The notes below the pieces were generated by a model. It had not been told where the DNA came from and searched no databases. It saw nothing but the letters and a program-made list of their open reading frames with translations. A DNA stretch of 64,000 nt from contig JBEKUJ010000012.1 in assembly GCA_049515135.1 (NCBI GenBank), positions 1 through 64,000 on the forward strand, written 5' to 3'. This DNA comes from Fen-1364 sp049515135. GTDB lineage: Bacteria; Spirochaetota; Spirochaetia; SZUA-6; Fen-1364. Made by a program: the position numbers and the translations under genes. Below, one piece after another: positions 32,721 through 40,304 of the stretch (within the stretch, counting starts at the first letter, position 1; each line of letters opens with the position of its first letter).

Positions 32721-33863
32721 TCAGTCTTCCTCCACGTCGGGGGACTGCTGGCGGAGGAGGGTGAGGTGTGCCTGGCTCGGAAAGGCTTTCTGGCAAACAG
32801 TCCGGTGGGATAGCGCTTCGGCAAACCGGCCCATCCGGTCAAGCGCCGTGACGAGATTGCAGTGCGGCTCGGGGTAGTCCGGCTCCAGGGACAGGGCCAT
32901 CTGGTACGCATGGATCCCGTCTTCCAGCCTGCCCAGCGCAACCAGCGAGTTCCCAAGGTTGTTCCATGCCTCCGCAAAGTTGTGGTCGGTTTCGATGGCC
33001 TGCAGGTAGCGCTCCGCCGCGCTTGCTTCGCGGCCCAGGTCGTAGAGCACGTTTCCCAGGTTGAAGAATGCATCAGGCTCCGGCGATGACTCCAGGGCCC
33101 GCGTGTACATCTGCGCCGCTCCTTCCAGGTCTCCTGATTCCTCCGCCTCCACGGCGCGAAGGAACCAGTTGCCTTCGTCCTGCGCCGGGAAAGGCGACAT
33201 CTCCGCCGGAGGGCGCCCGGAGAAGTCCATGAGGCGCTGGCCGCTTGGCTCCACCCAGCTTCCGTCTGGAAGACGCAACCGCAGGCCGGTGGCGTAGGCC
33301 TCCAGCCTCCCGAGGATCCGCTCTCCGTCAGGGAGCCAGCGTGCAATCTCCGACAGGCTGCGGTGGATCTGGGATGCCGGCACGCCGGCCCCGGTGAGCC
33401 TGCTGAGGTTGCGTGCCGTCAGGATGTCCTTGAACTCGAACCAGGCAAGGCGATTTGCCAGCCGCGCGGGCTGGAGAAGACCCTTGCGAACCCAGGCACG
33501 GACGACAGAGAGCGGCACCTCCACGATCCGGCTCACCTGTTCTGCTGTATAGAGCCGGGAGAAGTCCGCAAGGTCGTCGTCCGCGCCGAGCATGATAAGG
33601 AACTCGGGCTCCTCCACGAGCCTGATGGGAGCGCCTCCGCGCTTGAGCTCCCGGAAGAGCGCCATGTTGCGCGATATCCCCCCGTCCGCGCTCAGGTGGC
33701 CCAGCGCGTTCCCCGCCACCAGGATGGCCGTGGATGGTCCGGGCTCGCGCACGTGGCGTCCGCCGGCCTTGAGGATGCGCTCGATCGCCTCGGCCCTCGT
33801 CATGGAGAAAAGACGGCCGGCGAGTGCGATTTCCTTGTCGAGCAATGACGCGGCTTCTTCCAT
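32721..33863 (-). CDS. BRCT-like / MerR-HTH / TPR protein
   Basis: A 380-aa protein with three parts. Residues ~10-95 look like a BRCT-type domain (TAILVAGNALGHLS, FRELKRGGAPIRLVEEPEFL). Residues ~103-170 form a MerR-like helix-turn-helix (YTAEQVSRIVEVPLSVVRAW, WFEFKDILTARNLSRL). Residues ~225-365 hold three to four TPR units (PEPDAFFNLGNVLYDLGREA, NFAEAWNNLGNSLVALGRLE). It lies 4 bp downstream of the stand-alone ligase gene, in the same operon. BRCT domains commonly mark DNA-repair proteins, so a regulatory or scaffold role in end joining is plausible. The BRCT call is by eye and weaker than the other two. Confidence 0.7.
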   Translation of the reverse strand: MEEAASLLDKEIALAGRLFSMTRAEAIERILKAGGRHVREPGPSTAILVAGNALGHLSADGGISRNMALFRELKRGGAPIRLVEEPEFLIMLGADDDLADFSRLYTAEQVSRIVEVPLSVVRAWVRKGLLQPARLANRLAWFEFKDILTARNLSRLTGAGVPASQIHRSLSEIARWLPDGERILGRLEAYATGLRLRLPDGSWVEPSGQRLMDFSGRPPAEMSPFPAQDEGNWFLRAVEAEESGDLEGAAQMYTRALESSPEPDAFFNLGNVLYDLGREASAAERYLQAIETDHNFAEAWNNLGNSLVALGRLEDGIHAYQMALSLEPDYPEPHCNLVTALDRMGRFAEALSHRTVCQKAFPSQAHLTLLRQQSPDVEED

Positions 33864-33867
33864 GGCT

Positions 33868-34770
33868 TCACTCCTCGATCAATCCTTCGAACACGGGAGC
33901 GCGTAGCAACCCTGCCTCAGTGAGCTCGGCATAGCTCACCTGGCAATACAGTCCCGGCTCGATCCAGCGCCCTTTCTCGGGACATTTCACAAGCGGCGCC
34001 GTCCTCGGATTCTCACGGAGAAGCGCGTTCATCCTGTCCCGCATGGCTGCTGTAAAGCCTCCGCCCACCCTTCCCAGGTAGCGAAGCGGTCCAGGCTCTT
34101 CGCCGGGCAGACCGCTGCCGGCCACGAGCAGGCACTGGAAGTCCTTCACGGGCTTCTCGATGAAGCCTATCACGGCTACCTGGATCTGGAGCCTGCGCTT
34201 GATCTTCACCCACGCGCCATTGCGCTTGCCGGAAGCGTAGGCGCTGGACATCCGCTTGGCCATCACGCCTTCCAGACCCTGCTGGCATGCCCTCTCGTAC
34301 AGGGCCTTGCCGTTCGCGGGGATCCCGTCTGAGAGCATCAATTCGGGACACTGCGACGCTTTCACTATGCGCTCCAGGATCTGGCGGCGCTCGGAAAAGG
34401 GCAGACCAAGGCGAGGCTCGAACTCTTCATAGAGAACGTCGAAGGCAACGAACCTGACCGGGTGCGATCCCTTTCGACCCCTGCTCAACATCAGGTCGAA
34501 GTCGGGCTTGCCGTCGCGAAAGGCGACGATCTCTCCGTCCAGGGCAAGCCCCTGCTCCAGGCCGCCCAGCGGCGCCAAGCCGGGAAACTGCTCTATGAGG
34601 TCGATGCTGTTGCGGCTCATCAGACGGACGGAACCACCCTCGATCATGGCGCCCGCGCGGAACCCATCCCATTTGAACTCGAAGAAGTGGGCGTCAGAAT
34701 CGAACGGCTGGCCGTGGACAGCCAGCATGGGGGGAACGAAGAGCGGGAGCGACTTTGACCGGCTCGTCAT
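33868..34770 (-). CDS. Stand-alone ATP-dependent DNA ligase (LigC/LigD-LIG type)
   Basis: A 300-aa ligase with an intact active site: FEFKWDGFR (Lys33 is the adenylated residue), LDGEIVAF (78-84), LEGVMAKR (166-173) and WVKIKRR (187-193), then an OB-fold domain (VAVIGFIEKP to the C-terminus, with YLGRVGGGFT). All the positions missing in the LigD ligase domain are present here, making it the probable sealing partner. Its start overlaps the DUF3224 stop (ATGA) and the BRCT-like/MerR/TPR gene follows after 4 bp. Confidence 0.93.
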   Translation of the reverse strand: MTSRSKSLPLFVPPMLAVHGQPFDSDAHFFEFKWDGFRAGAMIEGGSVRLMSRNSIDLIEQFPGLAPLGGLEQGLALDGEIVAFRDGKPDFDLMLSRGRKGSHPVRFVAFDVLYEEFEPRLGLPFSERRQILERIVKASQCPELMLSDGIPANGKALYERACQQGLEGVMAKRMSSAYASGKRNGAWVKIKRRLQIQVAVIGFIEKPVKDFQCLLVAGSGLPGEEPGPLRYLGRVGGGFTAAMRDRMNALLRENPRTAPLVKCPEKGRWIEPGLYCQVSYAELTEAGLLRAPVFEGLIEE

Positions 34771-35147
34771 CGGGGAAGGGAATACTCGAACTCGTAGGAA
34801 TGTTTTCCGTCGGCTATGATGATCTTCATGGCCCCGCTGAGCCCCACCAGCTCTCCGGTGCCCGAGTCCGGCACCACGCTGACGATCAGGTGAGGCTTGC
34901 CGCGATTCATGGTCCCGCTGTGCTGAAGGACGAAGGTCCCGCGGCGACCGCGCAGAGTGCCGCTGACACGCTCCATGGCGACGTATCCCGCGGAGCCCTC
35001 GACCTCCGTGGCGGCGCTCAGCATCTGGCCGTTGCTTTCCGCCTCCAGGTCGCCCCTGAACTTCTTGTCAATCGACATCCGGGCAATGAACTCGTCGGAC
35101 GGCTGCGGCTTGAGATCCACCTCAAAAGCCCTGTTTGCGTACGTCAT
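34767..35147 (-). CDS. DUF3224 domain protein
   Basis: A 126-aa protein from ATG 35147. Typical features are GDLEAESNGQMLSAATEVEG, SAGYVAMERVSGTLRGRRGT FVLQHSGTM in sequence, and GELVGLSGAMKI with a C-terminal HSYEFEYSLP. The family is a small lipocalin/allene-oxide-cyclase-like barrel of unknown function. It overlaps the ligase start by 4 bp. The frame stays open for a further 366 codons upstream, across the antisense of the DUF2231 gene, so the start is chosen by homology to the family and not by a stop. Confidence 0.8.
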   Translation of the reverse strand: MTYANRAFEVDLKPQPSDEFIARMSIDKKFRGDLEAESNGQMLSAATEVEGSAGYVAMERVSGTLRGRRGTFVLQHSGTMNRGKPHLIVSVVPDSGTGELVGLSGAMKIIIADGKHSYEFEYSLPR

Positions 35148-35189
35148 GAGGTAATGTAACCGCTGCGGGTCGCGCTCGTCTAATAGGCA

Positions 35190-35498
35190 ATGAAGGGACT
35201 GAAGCTCCTGGGCCACCCCGTGCATCCGGCAATCGTCCACTTTCCCGTGGCGGGCTGGACCGCTGCCGTCGTGACGGACGCCCTCTCCATCGCTCTCCGC
35301 GATCCCCTGTGGTGGCGCATATCGCAGTGGCTGCTCATTCTCTTCATCATTGCGGCGCTGGGGGGTTTTCTTCTTTTCGGTATTGATGTCGCGACCAAGA
35401 AGCCGCCCAAGTGGCTCGGGTTCGTTCACGGAGCCGTTGCCGTGGCAGGTTTCATCTTCCTCCTGGTCTTTGCTTTTGCAGGAGGCGGCGGAAGCTGA
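35190..35498 (+). CDS. DUF2231 membrane protein
   Basis: A 102-aa protein, MKGLKLLGHPVHPAIVHFPV at the N-terminus, with three hydrophobic spans (AAVVTDALSIAL, LLILFIIAALGGFLLFGI, VAVAGFIFLLVFAFAG). The GHPVHPxxVHFPV motif with its histidines is diagnostic of DUF2231, proposed to bind metal or haem in the membrane. It stands alone, with its coding strand opposite to the neighbours. Confidence 0.82.
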   Translation: MKGLKLLGHPVHPAIVHFPVAGWTAAVVTDALSIALRDPLWWRISQWLLILFIIAALGGFLLFGIDVATKKPPKWLGFVHGAVAVAGFIFLLVFAFAGGGGS

Positions 35499-36089
35499 TC
35501 TGTTGATCCGCGCCAGGACCATCCCGGTCTCCCGCCGAGTGGTCGGGCGCAGGATCCAGTCCCGGGTCTCTGAAAGGAACGCGGTAAGCGGAAGCCCGAT
35601 GACTGCCGGGCCGGCTGCAAACGCACGATTCCCACAATGCAGGAGATAGCCCTTGTGAATTACGCCCAGCTTCTGAGCGATTCGAAGCGGCAATAAGTTC
35701 CTGTTTTGTGGTATCCAAGACTCGCAAAAACAAAACCCGATCCGCTTTGGTCTGATATCGGCCAGCAGATCGATTTTCCTCACCCGTCCTGTTTTCCACC
35801 AGGAGAACCGACTTTCCGGGGCCACCTCCAGGATCCGAGCAGTAACCGCTTCAACGCAAGATCCCAGAAAGGATTCCGGCAAGTACAGCAAAGGCCTTTT
35901 GGACGTATCAAATGAGGGGACCAAGCGAATAAGGCCTTCGCGCTCAAGGGCTTTCACCCGGACCATCGTTGCGGTTCTAGACAGCCCCAGGCGCCTGCCA
36001 ATAGCAGCTGCGTTCAGCGGCCTGCCGTTCCACTCGGTGAGCTTTGCCGCCAAACACCGTCGTTGGCTTTCAGGGCATATACACCTCAT
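35499..36089 (-). pseudogene. HTH plus DUF4143-like C-terminal part of an AAA-type ATPase
   Basis: From ATG 36089: QRRCLAAKLTEWNGRPLNAA and AIGRRLGLSRTATMVRVKAL form a helix-turn-helix; FSWWKTGRVRKIDLLADIRP and VIHKGYLLHCGNRAFAAGPA, then VIGLPLTAF, follow the nuclease-like tail of DUF4143 ATPases ('yfWRt..g.EVDfv', 'lPl..fl'). The N-terminal AAA domain with Walker motifs is absent and the expected terminator codon is missing: the frame stays open to 34767. Homology stops at about 35574. I call it a truncated remnant; a stand-alone small HTH-nuclease is the alternative. Confidence 0.5.
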
Positions 36090-36121
36090 GCATATTGAAA
36101 ACGTAATTATCGTGCGTTTAC

Positions 36122-36144
36122 TTGCGAATTCTGCGAATTCGCAA
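36122..36144. promoter_or_regulatory. Nested palindrome upstream of the HTH/DUF4143 remnant
   Basis: TTGCGAATTC and GAATTCGCAA form an inverted repeat (36122-36131 / 36135-36144), and TGCGAATTCGCA (36132-36143) is a perfect palindrome. TGCGAATTC is also a direct repeat at 36123 and 36132. A GATAAT -10-like box follows on the minus strand (36106-36111). Probably an operator for the gene starting at 36089. Confidence 0.45.
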
Positions 36145-36222
36145 TGCGTCAGAGTATTGACGCCGTGACGCGAAGGCCGACGGCGACTTGATGGCGACGC
36201 GACGCCGAGGTAGGATCCCCCG

Positions 36223-37056
36223 ATGGCCGACATCGTCAAGTCCAAAGACTACATCGTTTCGGGGAAGAAGATTCGCGCCTGGACTGGGGGGACCGGACCT
36301 GCGCTCCTCCTGCTCCACTCCGCCTGGGGGGATGCCCAGATGAGCTGGTCATCGGTGTGGGCGGACCTGGCGCGATCCTTCACCGTCGTTGCCCCTGATA
36401 TTCCGGGGCACGGCGCTTCGGACTCAGTAGCGGGGCCCACCCTGTCTGCAAGCGCTCGGCTGCTGGTGGAGCTCCTGGACACTCTGGGGATCGATCGGGC
36501 AGTCGTTGTGGGCAATTCCTTTGGCGTCGCGCTGGCCATTGAGCTGGCCTCTCTGTTCCCAGAGCGCATTAGCCGCTTCGTGGCGGTCAATGGCACAAGC
36601 GTCCCCGCCTTGCCAGGCCTCATGAAAGGGATCATCCGAATACCGGCTATCGAAAAGCGTTTTCGCGGACTGATCCGCAACATGTCCTGGTCCGGGAAAG
36701 CGTTCGCCCGGGGCTTCCCCGACCCCGCAGCGCTCCCTGAGGGCTTTATGGACCGGATACCGGTTTTCGAAGACTCCCACAGCCGGATTGGCTTCGACCT
36801 GGTCATGAATCAGGCAAAGCCCCAATCCCGGCCTGCTGTCCCGGCCGTGGTCATCTGGGGGACTGGGGATCTCCTTGTCCCTGCGGGACGACTGGGGTCG
36901 TTTCGGAAATGGCTTGGCGAGCATCAGTTCGTGCCGATTGCAGGCGCCGGTCACATGCCGCAGGTGGAACGCCCCGCGGAGTTCGCCGCCGCGTTGCGCC
37001 GCGTCGTTCTACCCGCCGCTCAGAGCACCAAGGATCAGAACGTCGTCTCCCGGTGA
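36223..37056 (+). CDS. Alpha/beta hydrolase
   Basis: A 277-aa hydrolase. ALLLLHSAWGDAQMSW is the oxyanion loop, VVVGNSFGVALAIEL the nucleophile elbow (GNSFG), PAVVIWGTGDLLVPAGR the acid and IAGAGHMPQVERPAEF the His. Typical of C-C hydrolase/haloperoxidase-like esterases; substrate unknown. Its 3' end overlaps the convergent MoaD-like gene by 48 bp. Confidence 0.88.
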   Translation: MADIVKSKDYIVSGKKIRAWTGGTGPALLLLHSAWGDAQMSWSSVWADLARSFTVVAPDIPGHGASDSVAGPTLSASARLLVELLDTLGIDRAVVVGNSFGVALAIELASLFPERISRFVAVNGTSVPALPGLMKGIIRIPAIEKRFRGLIRNMSWSGKAFARGFPDPAALPEGFMDRIPVFEDSHSRIGFDLVMNQAKPQSRPAVPAVVIWGTGDLLVPAGRLGSFRKWLGEHQFVPIAGAGHMPQVERPAEFAAALRRVVLPAAQSTKDQNVVSR

Positions 37057-37275
37057 GATCGGGCTTTTGAGGTCGCGAACCAGCGCGCGCCGCACAAAGA
37101 CGTTTATGTGAGGGCGAATGTGATCTTGCTCATCGATGACACGGAAGCGCAGGCCGGGGAAGCGCCGGTCCAGGTCCGCCATCAGCTCTGCCAGTGTGCT
37201 TCCCTCTGCCTCAACGGTCGACTCGCCGCCCGTGTAGGAATGCAAGTGCGTTGAGACCCGCACTGAAGCGCTCAT
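37009..37275 (-). CDS. MoaD/ThiS-like ubiquitin-fold protein
   Basis: An 88-aa beta-grasp protein: STHLHSYTGGESTVEAEGST, LAELMADLDRRFPGLRFRVI, INVFVRRALVR, PGDDVLILGALSGG. It ends in the Gly-Gly needed for adenylation and thiocarboxylation in sulfur-carrier proteins. No MoeB/ThiF-type activating enzyme is nearby. The ATGA overlap with the BNR-repeat gene upstream shows they are made together, a pairing found in other bacteria. Confidence 0.8.
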   Translation of the reverse strand: MSASVRVSTHLHSYTGGESTVEAEGSTLAELMADLDRRFPGLRFRVIDEQDHIRPHINVFVRRALVRDLKSPISPGDDVLILGALSGG

Positions 37276-38498
37276 GAACGCGCCTTGTCCGCAACTTCGA
37301 TGGAGAGGATCCGCGGGAGGTGGCTGGCAATCAGCTCCCAGCTCCCTCCCTCATCTCGGCTGGCCCAGACCTCTCCCGCGGTGGTTCCCAGGTACAGACC
37401 CACGGGGTCCTGCCAGTCGCTTTTCATTGCCTGGCGGAATACGGTGAACCATCCGTTGGACTGCGGGAAGCCCTTTGCCTGTCTGGTCCAGGAAGCGCCC
37501 CCGTTCCTGCTGCAGAAGACTGCCGGCTTTCCCTCCGGACTTGTGCGGGGCCACACGCTGGTTCCGTCCATGGGAAAGACCCAGAGAACATCCTGCTTGC
37601 GCGGGTGAGCCACAATGGGGAAGCCGATGTCTCCCACTGCGGAAGGAAGGTTGCGACCAATCCGATCCCACTGAACGCCCGGCCTGTCCAGGCGATACAC
37701 GCCGCAGTGGTTCTGCTGGTAAATCCTGTCGGGGTTTGCGGGGCTCATGACCACACAGTGCGGGTCCTGGCCATACTCGGGGAACTTCTCGGGGAGGAAA
37801 TCCGCGGAAGATCCGCCATTGATTGGCCGCCAGTCGCGGCCTGCGTCGGTTGTCTCGAAGAATCCACCCGTGGAGAGGGACACGTACATATGGCTGGGAT
37901 TCCGGGGATCGATCAGGATGGAATGCGTGATGGCGCCGCCAGGGGTCTCTCCGATGTTCGCCGGCTTCTGCTCTTTCAGACCCGCCACGTAGCGGCTGAA
38001 CTGCGAAACGTGCTCCCACGTCGCTCCGCCATCTTCAGACCTGAACAGCGCGTGCGGCACTGTGCCCGCCCACCAGACACCCGGCTGGCTTGCGTGGCCG
38101 GAGGTCAGGAAAAAGGTCCGCTGGACCACCGGGCCGGTCTGCCCTTCGGGAGCCTTTGGGAACGCAGGGGGCAGCCTGGCCTCCTGCCACGCGTTGCCTC
38201 CATCAAGTGACCTGAAAACCGTTGGACCGAGATGGCCGGTCCTTGCCGCCAGGAGCAGGGTCTTGCGGTCCCGGGGATCGCGAACAAGATGGTTTGTCTC
38301 TGAACCGAGGAAATACGGATTTCCGACGCTCCACGAACGGCGGGCGCCATCGCCCTTGAGGACAAAAGCCCCTTTGATGGTGGCCACGAAGATTTCGATG
38401 GTTGTTCGGCGGGGTCGCGCGGGGGAGCGCCTGGCCGGGGTCTTCCCTGGAGCAGGCTTGCGGGCAGCTCTTGCAGGTTTCTTGGCCCTGGTCGGCAT
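37272..38498 (-). CDS. BNR/sialidase-like beta-propeller protein
   Basis: A 408-aa protein with a basic, Ala/Pro/Arg-rich N-terminal tail (1-35) followed by a repeated beta-propeller. Asp-box-like elements include FRSLDGGNAWQEAR, FRSEDGGATWEHV, FETTDAGRDWRPI, CSRNGGASWTRQ and WASRDEGGSWELI, giving about six blades. Despite a sialidase-like fold it lacks an obvious sialidase active-site arginine set or signal peptide. It is coupled to a MoaD-like protein; function unknown. Confidence 0.82.
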   Translation of the reverse strand: MPTRAKKPARAARKPAPGKTPARRSPARPRRTTIEIFVATIKGAFVLKGDGARRSWSVGNPYFLGSETNHLVRDPRDRKTLLLAARTGHLGPTVFRSLDGGNAWQEARLPPAFPKAPEGQTGPVVQRTFFLTSGHASQPGVWWAGTVPHALFRSEDGGATWEHVSQFSRYVAGLKEQKPANIGETPGGAITHSILIDPRNPSHMYVSLSTGGFFETTDAGRDWRPINGGSSADFLPEKFPEYGQDPHCVVMSPANPDRIYQQNHCGVYRLDRPGVQWDRIGRNLPSAVGDIGFPIVAHPRKQDVLWVFPMDGTSVWPRTSPEGKPAVFCSRNGGASWTRQAKGFPQSNGWFTVFRQAMKSDWQDPVGLYLGTTAGEVWASRDEGGSWELIASHLPRILSIEVADKARS

Positions 38499-38537
38499 GC
38501 AACTAAGGTAAGCGTCGGAAAAGAATCGGGCAAATTT

Positions 38538-38918
38538 TCAGCTGTTTCCAAACACCAGGTCGAACTGGCTGAGGCGCTCTGAATCGGCGAGCAGATCGAT
38601 CTTGACGATCTTCCCGCGTTTGATCGTGAAGGCGAATACGACGCGTGGTTTTCCGCCAGGAGCCCACACTGCTCCTGCGGCCCCATTCACGAGCGCCGGT
38701 TGCGCGGCTGTTGCCGTCCCTCGAAGGCCGCGAGGAACGCTTTGGCCACTTCCTGCTGGCGGGTGCGATCCGCGTCTGGAACCCTGGCCGGCCGGGGAAC
38801 GCCCAACGATCGGAGCGACCTCGTCGAAAGGGACCGCGAACATGTCGTGCAGCACGAAGGCGACCCTTTCCGCGGGCGCCAGGCCGAGGGAATAGTCATC
38901 GTAGGCTCGGACGGCCAC
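38538..38918 (-). pseudogene. Decayed SigJ-type ECF sigma factor
   Basis: Minus-strand pieces in two frames: LAPAERVAFVLHDMFAVPFD then EVAPIVGRSP (sigma region 4), next RQQEVAKAFLAAFEGR in a second frame (38687-38899), then back to ALVNGAAGAVWAPGGKPRVV and KIVKIDLLADSERLSQFDLV. This is the order in SigJ-like sigma factors with an NTF2-like C-terminal domain, but sigma region 2 and ~60 residues of the NTF2 part are missing and at least two frameshifts are needed. Confidence 0.7.
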
Positions 38919-39121
38919 CCCGACTATCCTGCCAAAGTGGGGGAGAACATGGCCGTTGCCGTGGGAGGCACGGACAGGGAGCGGCTGACAAGAATCTTCA
39001 ATCGTCCTGCTGAATGCGGCAAGATCAAGGGGCAGCCGGCAAGTCAGCCCTGGGGGCGGATGTGGGCTGGCTCACGGACAAGTTCGGCATCAACTGGGTG
39101 GTCAGCATAGAGAAGGTCTAG
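38892..39121 (+). pseudogene. 5'-truncated, frameshifted PhnB-type VOC protein
   Basis: Plus strand: IVIVGSDGHPDYPAKVGENM, then AVAVGGTDRERLTRIFN and GKIKGQPASQPWG, followed after a one-base shift by ADVGWLTDKFGINWVVSIEK and a stop at 39121. This is the C-terminal half of a PhnB/3-demethylubiquinone-methyltransferase-like VOC protein. The shift lies in a GGGGG run (39052-39056), where one extra G restores the frame, so a sequencing error is possible for the shift but not for the missing N-terminal half. Confidence 0.7.
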
Positions 39122-39125
39122 CGCC

Positions 39126-40067
39126 TCAGCTGGCCTTCTTCTTCCTGGCGGTCGCCGTGGCCGTGGCCCCGGCTGCCGCCGCCTTCCCCGGCTTGGCGCT
39201 TGGCGCCTGCTTGAGGCCGGCTTTCACCTTCTTCTTTTCCCCGTTCTCCGCCGCAGCGGGGCCGCTGGCGCCAGTCCCGCTTGCAGCCTGCGCTTCCGCG
39301 ACGCTTCGCTTCAGGGCCTCCATCAGGTTGATGATCTTGGGCTCCTCGGGGTCGCGCACCTGCACCACCTCTTTGCCCTCGATCTTCAGCTGGATGAGCT
39401 TGGTGAGCTTTTCCTTGTACACGTCCTTGTACTTGCCGTAGTCGAAGCTCTTGATCATCGAAGCCTTGATCAGGGTGTCGGTGAGGGAGATCTCAGCCTC
39501 GGAAAGCTCGGTGGCGGCGATCTCATCCTTGAACGCCGATGCCGGCTTCACCTCGTCCTTTCGGATGAGAACGGTCATGGCCAGAACGCTGTCGATGGGC
39601 CGCAAAAGCACCACTTGCTCCTTCTGGCTGATGACAACCTCGGCAACCGCGCAGACCTTGTTGGCCTCCATGCTCTTCATGAGCAGGCTGTATGGCTTTT
39701 GGCCCACGGGCCCGTCAGGAGTCAGGTAGTAGGTACGGCCCGCTATGTAGATGCTGGAAAGCTGATCCGGCTTTATGAAACCGTCTATGCGCACCGACTT
39801 GTCGCTCTCCGTTCGGAGCTTGTCCAGCTCTTCCTCATCGACTATGACATACTGTCCCTTGGCGTACTCGTAGCCCTTCACGATCTCCTCCCCGGAGACC
39901 TCACCCACCTCGGGTGCGAACTTCTTGTACTGGATGCGTGTGTGGGTCTTGGCGTGAAGCTGGTGAAGTGTGATATCGCTCCCGGTGGCCGTTGCCGTGT
40001 AGGCCTTCACCGGGACCGAAACAAGGCTGAGCTTGAGAAAGCCCTTCCACGATGCATGGGCTGCCAT
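39126..40067 (-). CDS. ku: Ku DNA-end-binding protein
   Basis: A 313-aa bacterial Ku. The ATG at 40067 has a good AGGAGG upstream and starts MAAHASWKGFLKLSLVSVPV, the standard bacterial Ku opening. The core includes GYEYAKGQYVIVDEEELDKL, YYLTPDGPVGQKPYSLLMKS and QVVLLRPIDSVLAMTVL. The C-terminal ~75 residues are Lys/Ala-rich (KKKVKAGLKQAPSAKPGKAA), as in long-tailed Ku proteins. It forms a homodimeric ring on double-strand breaks and recruits LigD. Its own promoter suggests it is expressed separately from the two ligase operons. Confidence 0.95.
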   Translation of the reverse strand: MAAHASWKGFLKLSLVSVPVKAYTATATGSDITLHQLHAKTHTRIQYKKFAPEVGEVSGEEIVKGYEYAKGQYVIVDEEELDKLRTESDKSVRIDGFIKPDQLSSIYIAGRTYYLTPDGPVGQKPYSLLMKSMEANKVCAVAEVVISQKEQVVLLRPIDSVLAMTVLIRKDEVKPASAFKDEIAATELSEAEISLTDTLIKASMIKSFDYGKYKDVYKEKLTKLIQLKIEGKEVVQVRDPEEPKIINLMEALKRSVAEAQAASGTGASGPAAAENGEKKKVKAGLKQAPSAKPGKAAAAGATATATARKKKAS

Positions 40068-40167
40068 TCTGCCCTCCTGATGCGCCCTTCCGGCGCCCGG
40101 GTGTACGGCTCGCCTCGGGCGGTCCTCTGCCGCCCGCCCGGGCGGCGGCTGTCCCCCCCTCTGTGAG

Positions 40168-40196
40168 AAGCTACACAGCCCTCCCCGTGGAGTCAA
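40168..40196 (-). promoter_or_regulatory. Promoter of ku
   Basis: Minus strand TTGACT (40191-40196), 17-bp spacer, TAGCTT (40168-40173), about 100 bp upstream of the start codon. The -35 is nearly perfect, the -10 moderate. Confidence 0.5.
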
Positions 40197-40304
40197 ATCC
40201 CGGCGGCAGGGGAGGTGAGCGCTCCTGTATACTCAGTGTCGGCGGGAGGGCGCGTCAGCTGTATCGCAGTGCCGCGAATCAGTGATGATGTTACATTTGG
40301 TGCC

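Noticed and set aside
32581..32796. 71-codon minus-strand ORF before the MerR/TPR stop
   Set aside because: Half of it overlaps the TPR gene in another frame; the rest shows no motif or ribosome-binding site.
34767..36245. A single 492-aa protein covering the DUF4143 remnant and DUF3224
   Set aside because: The middle third is antisense of the conserved DUF2231 gene and has no domain character; DUF3224 has its own plausible ATG.
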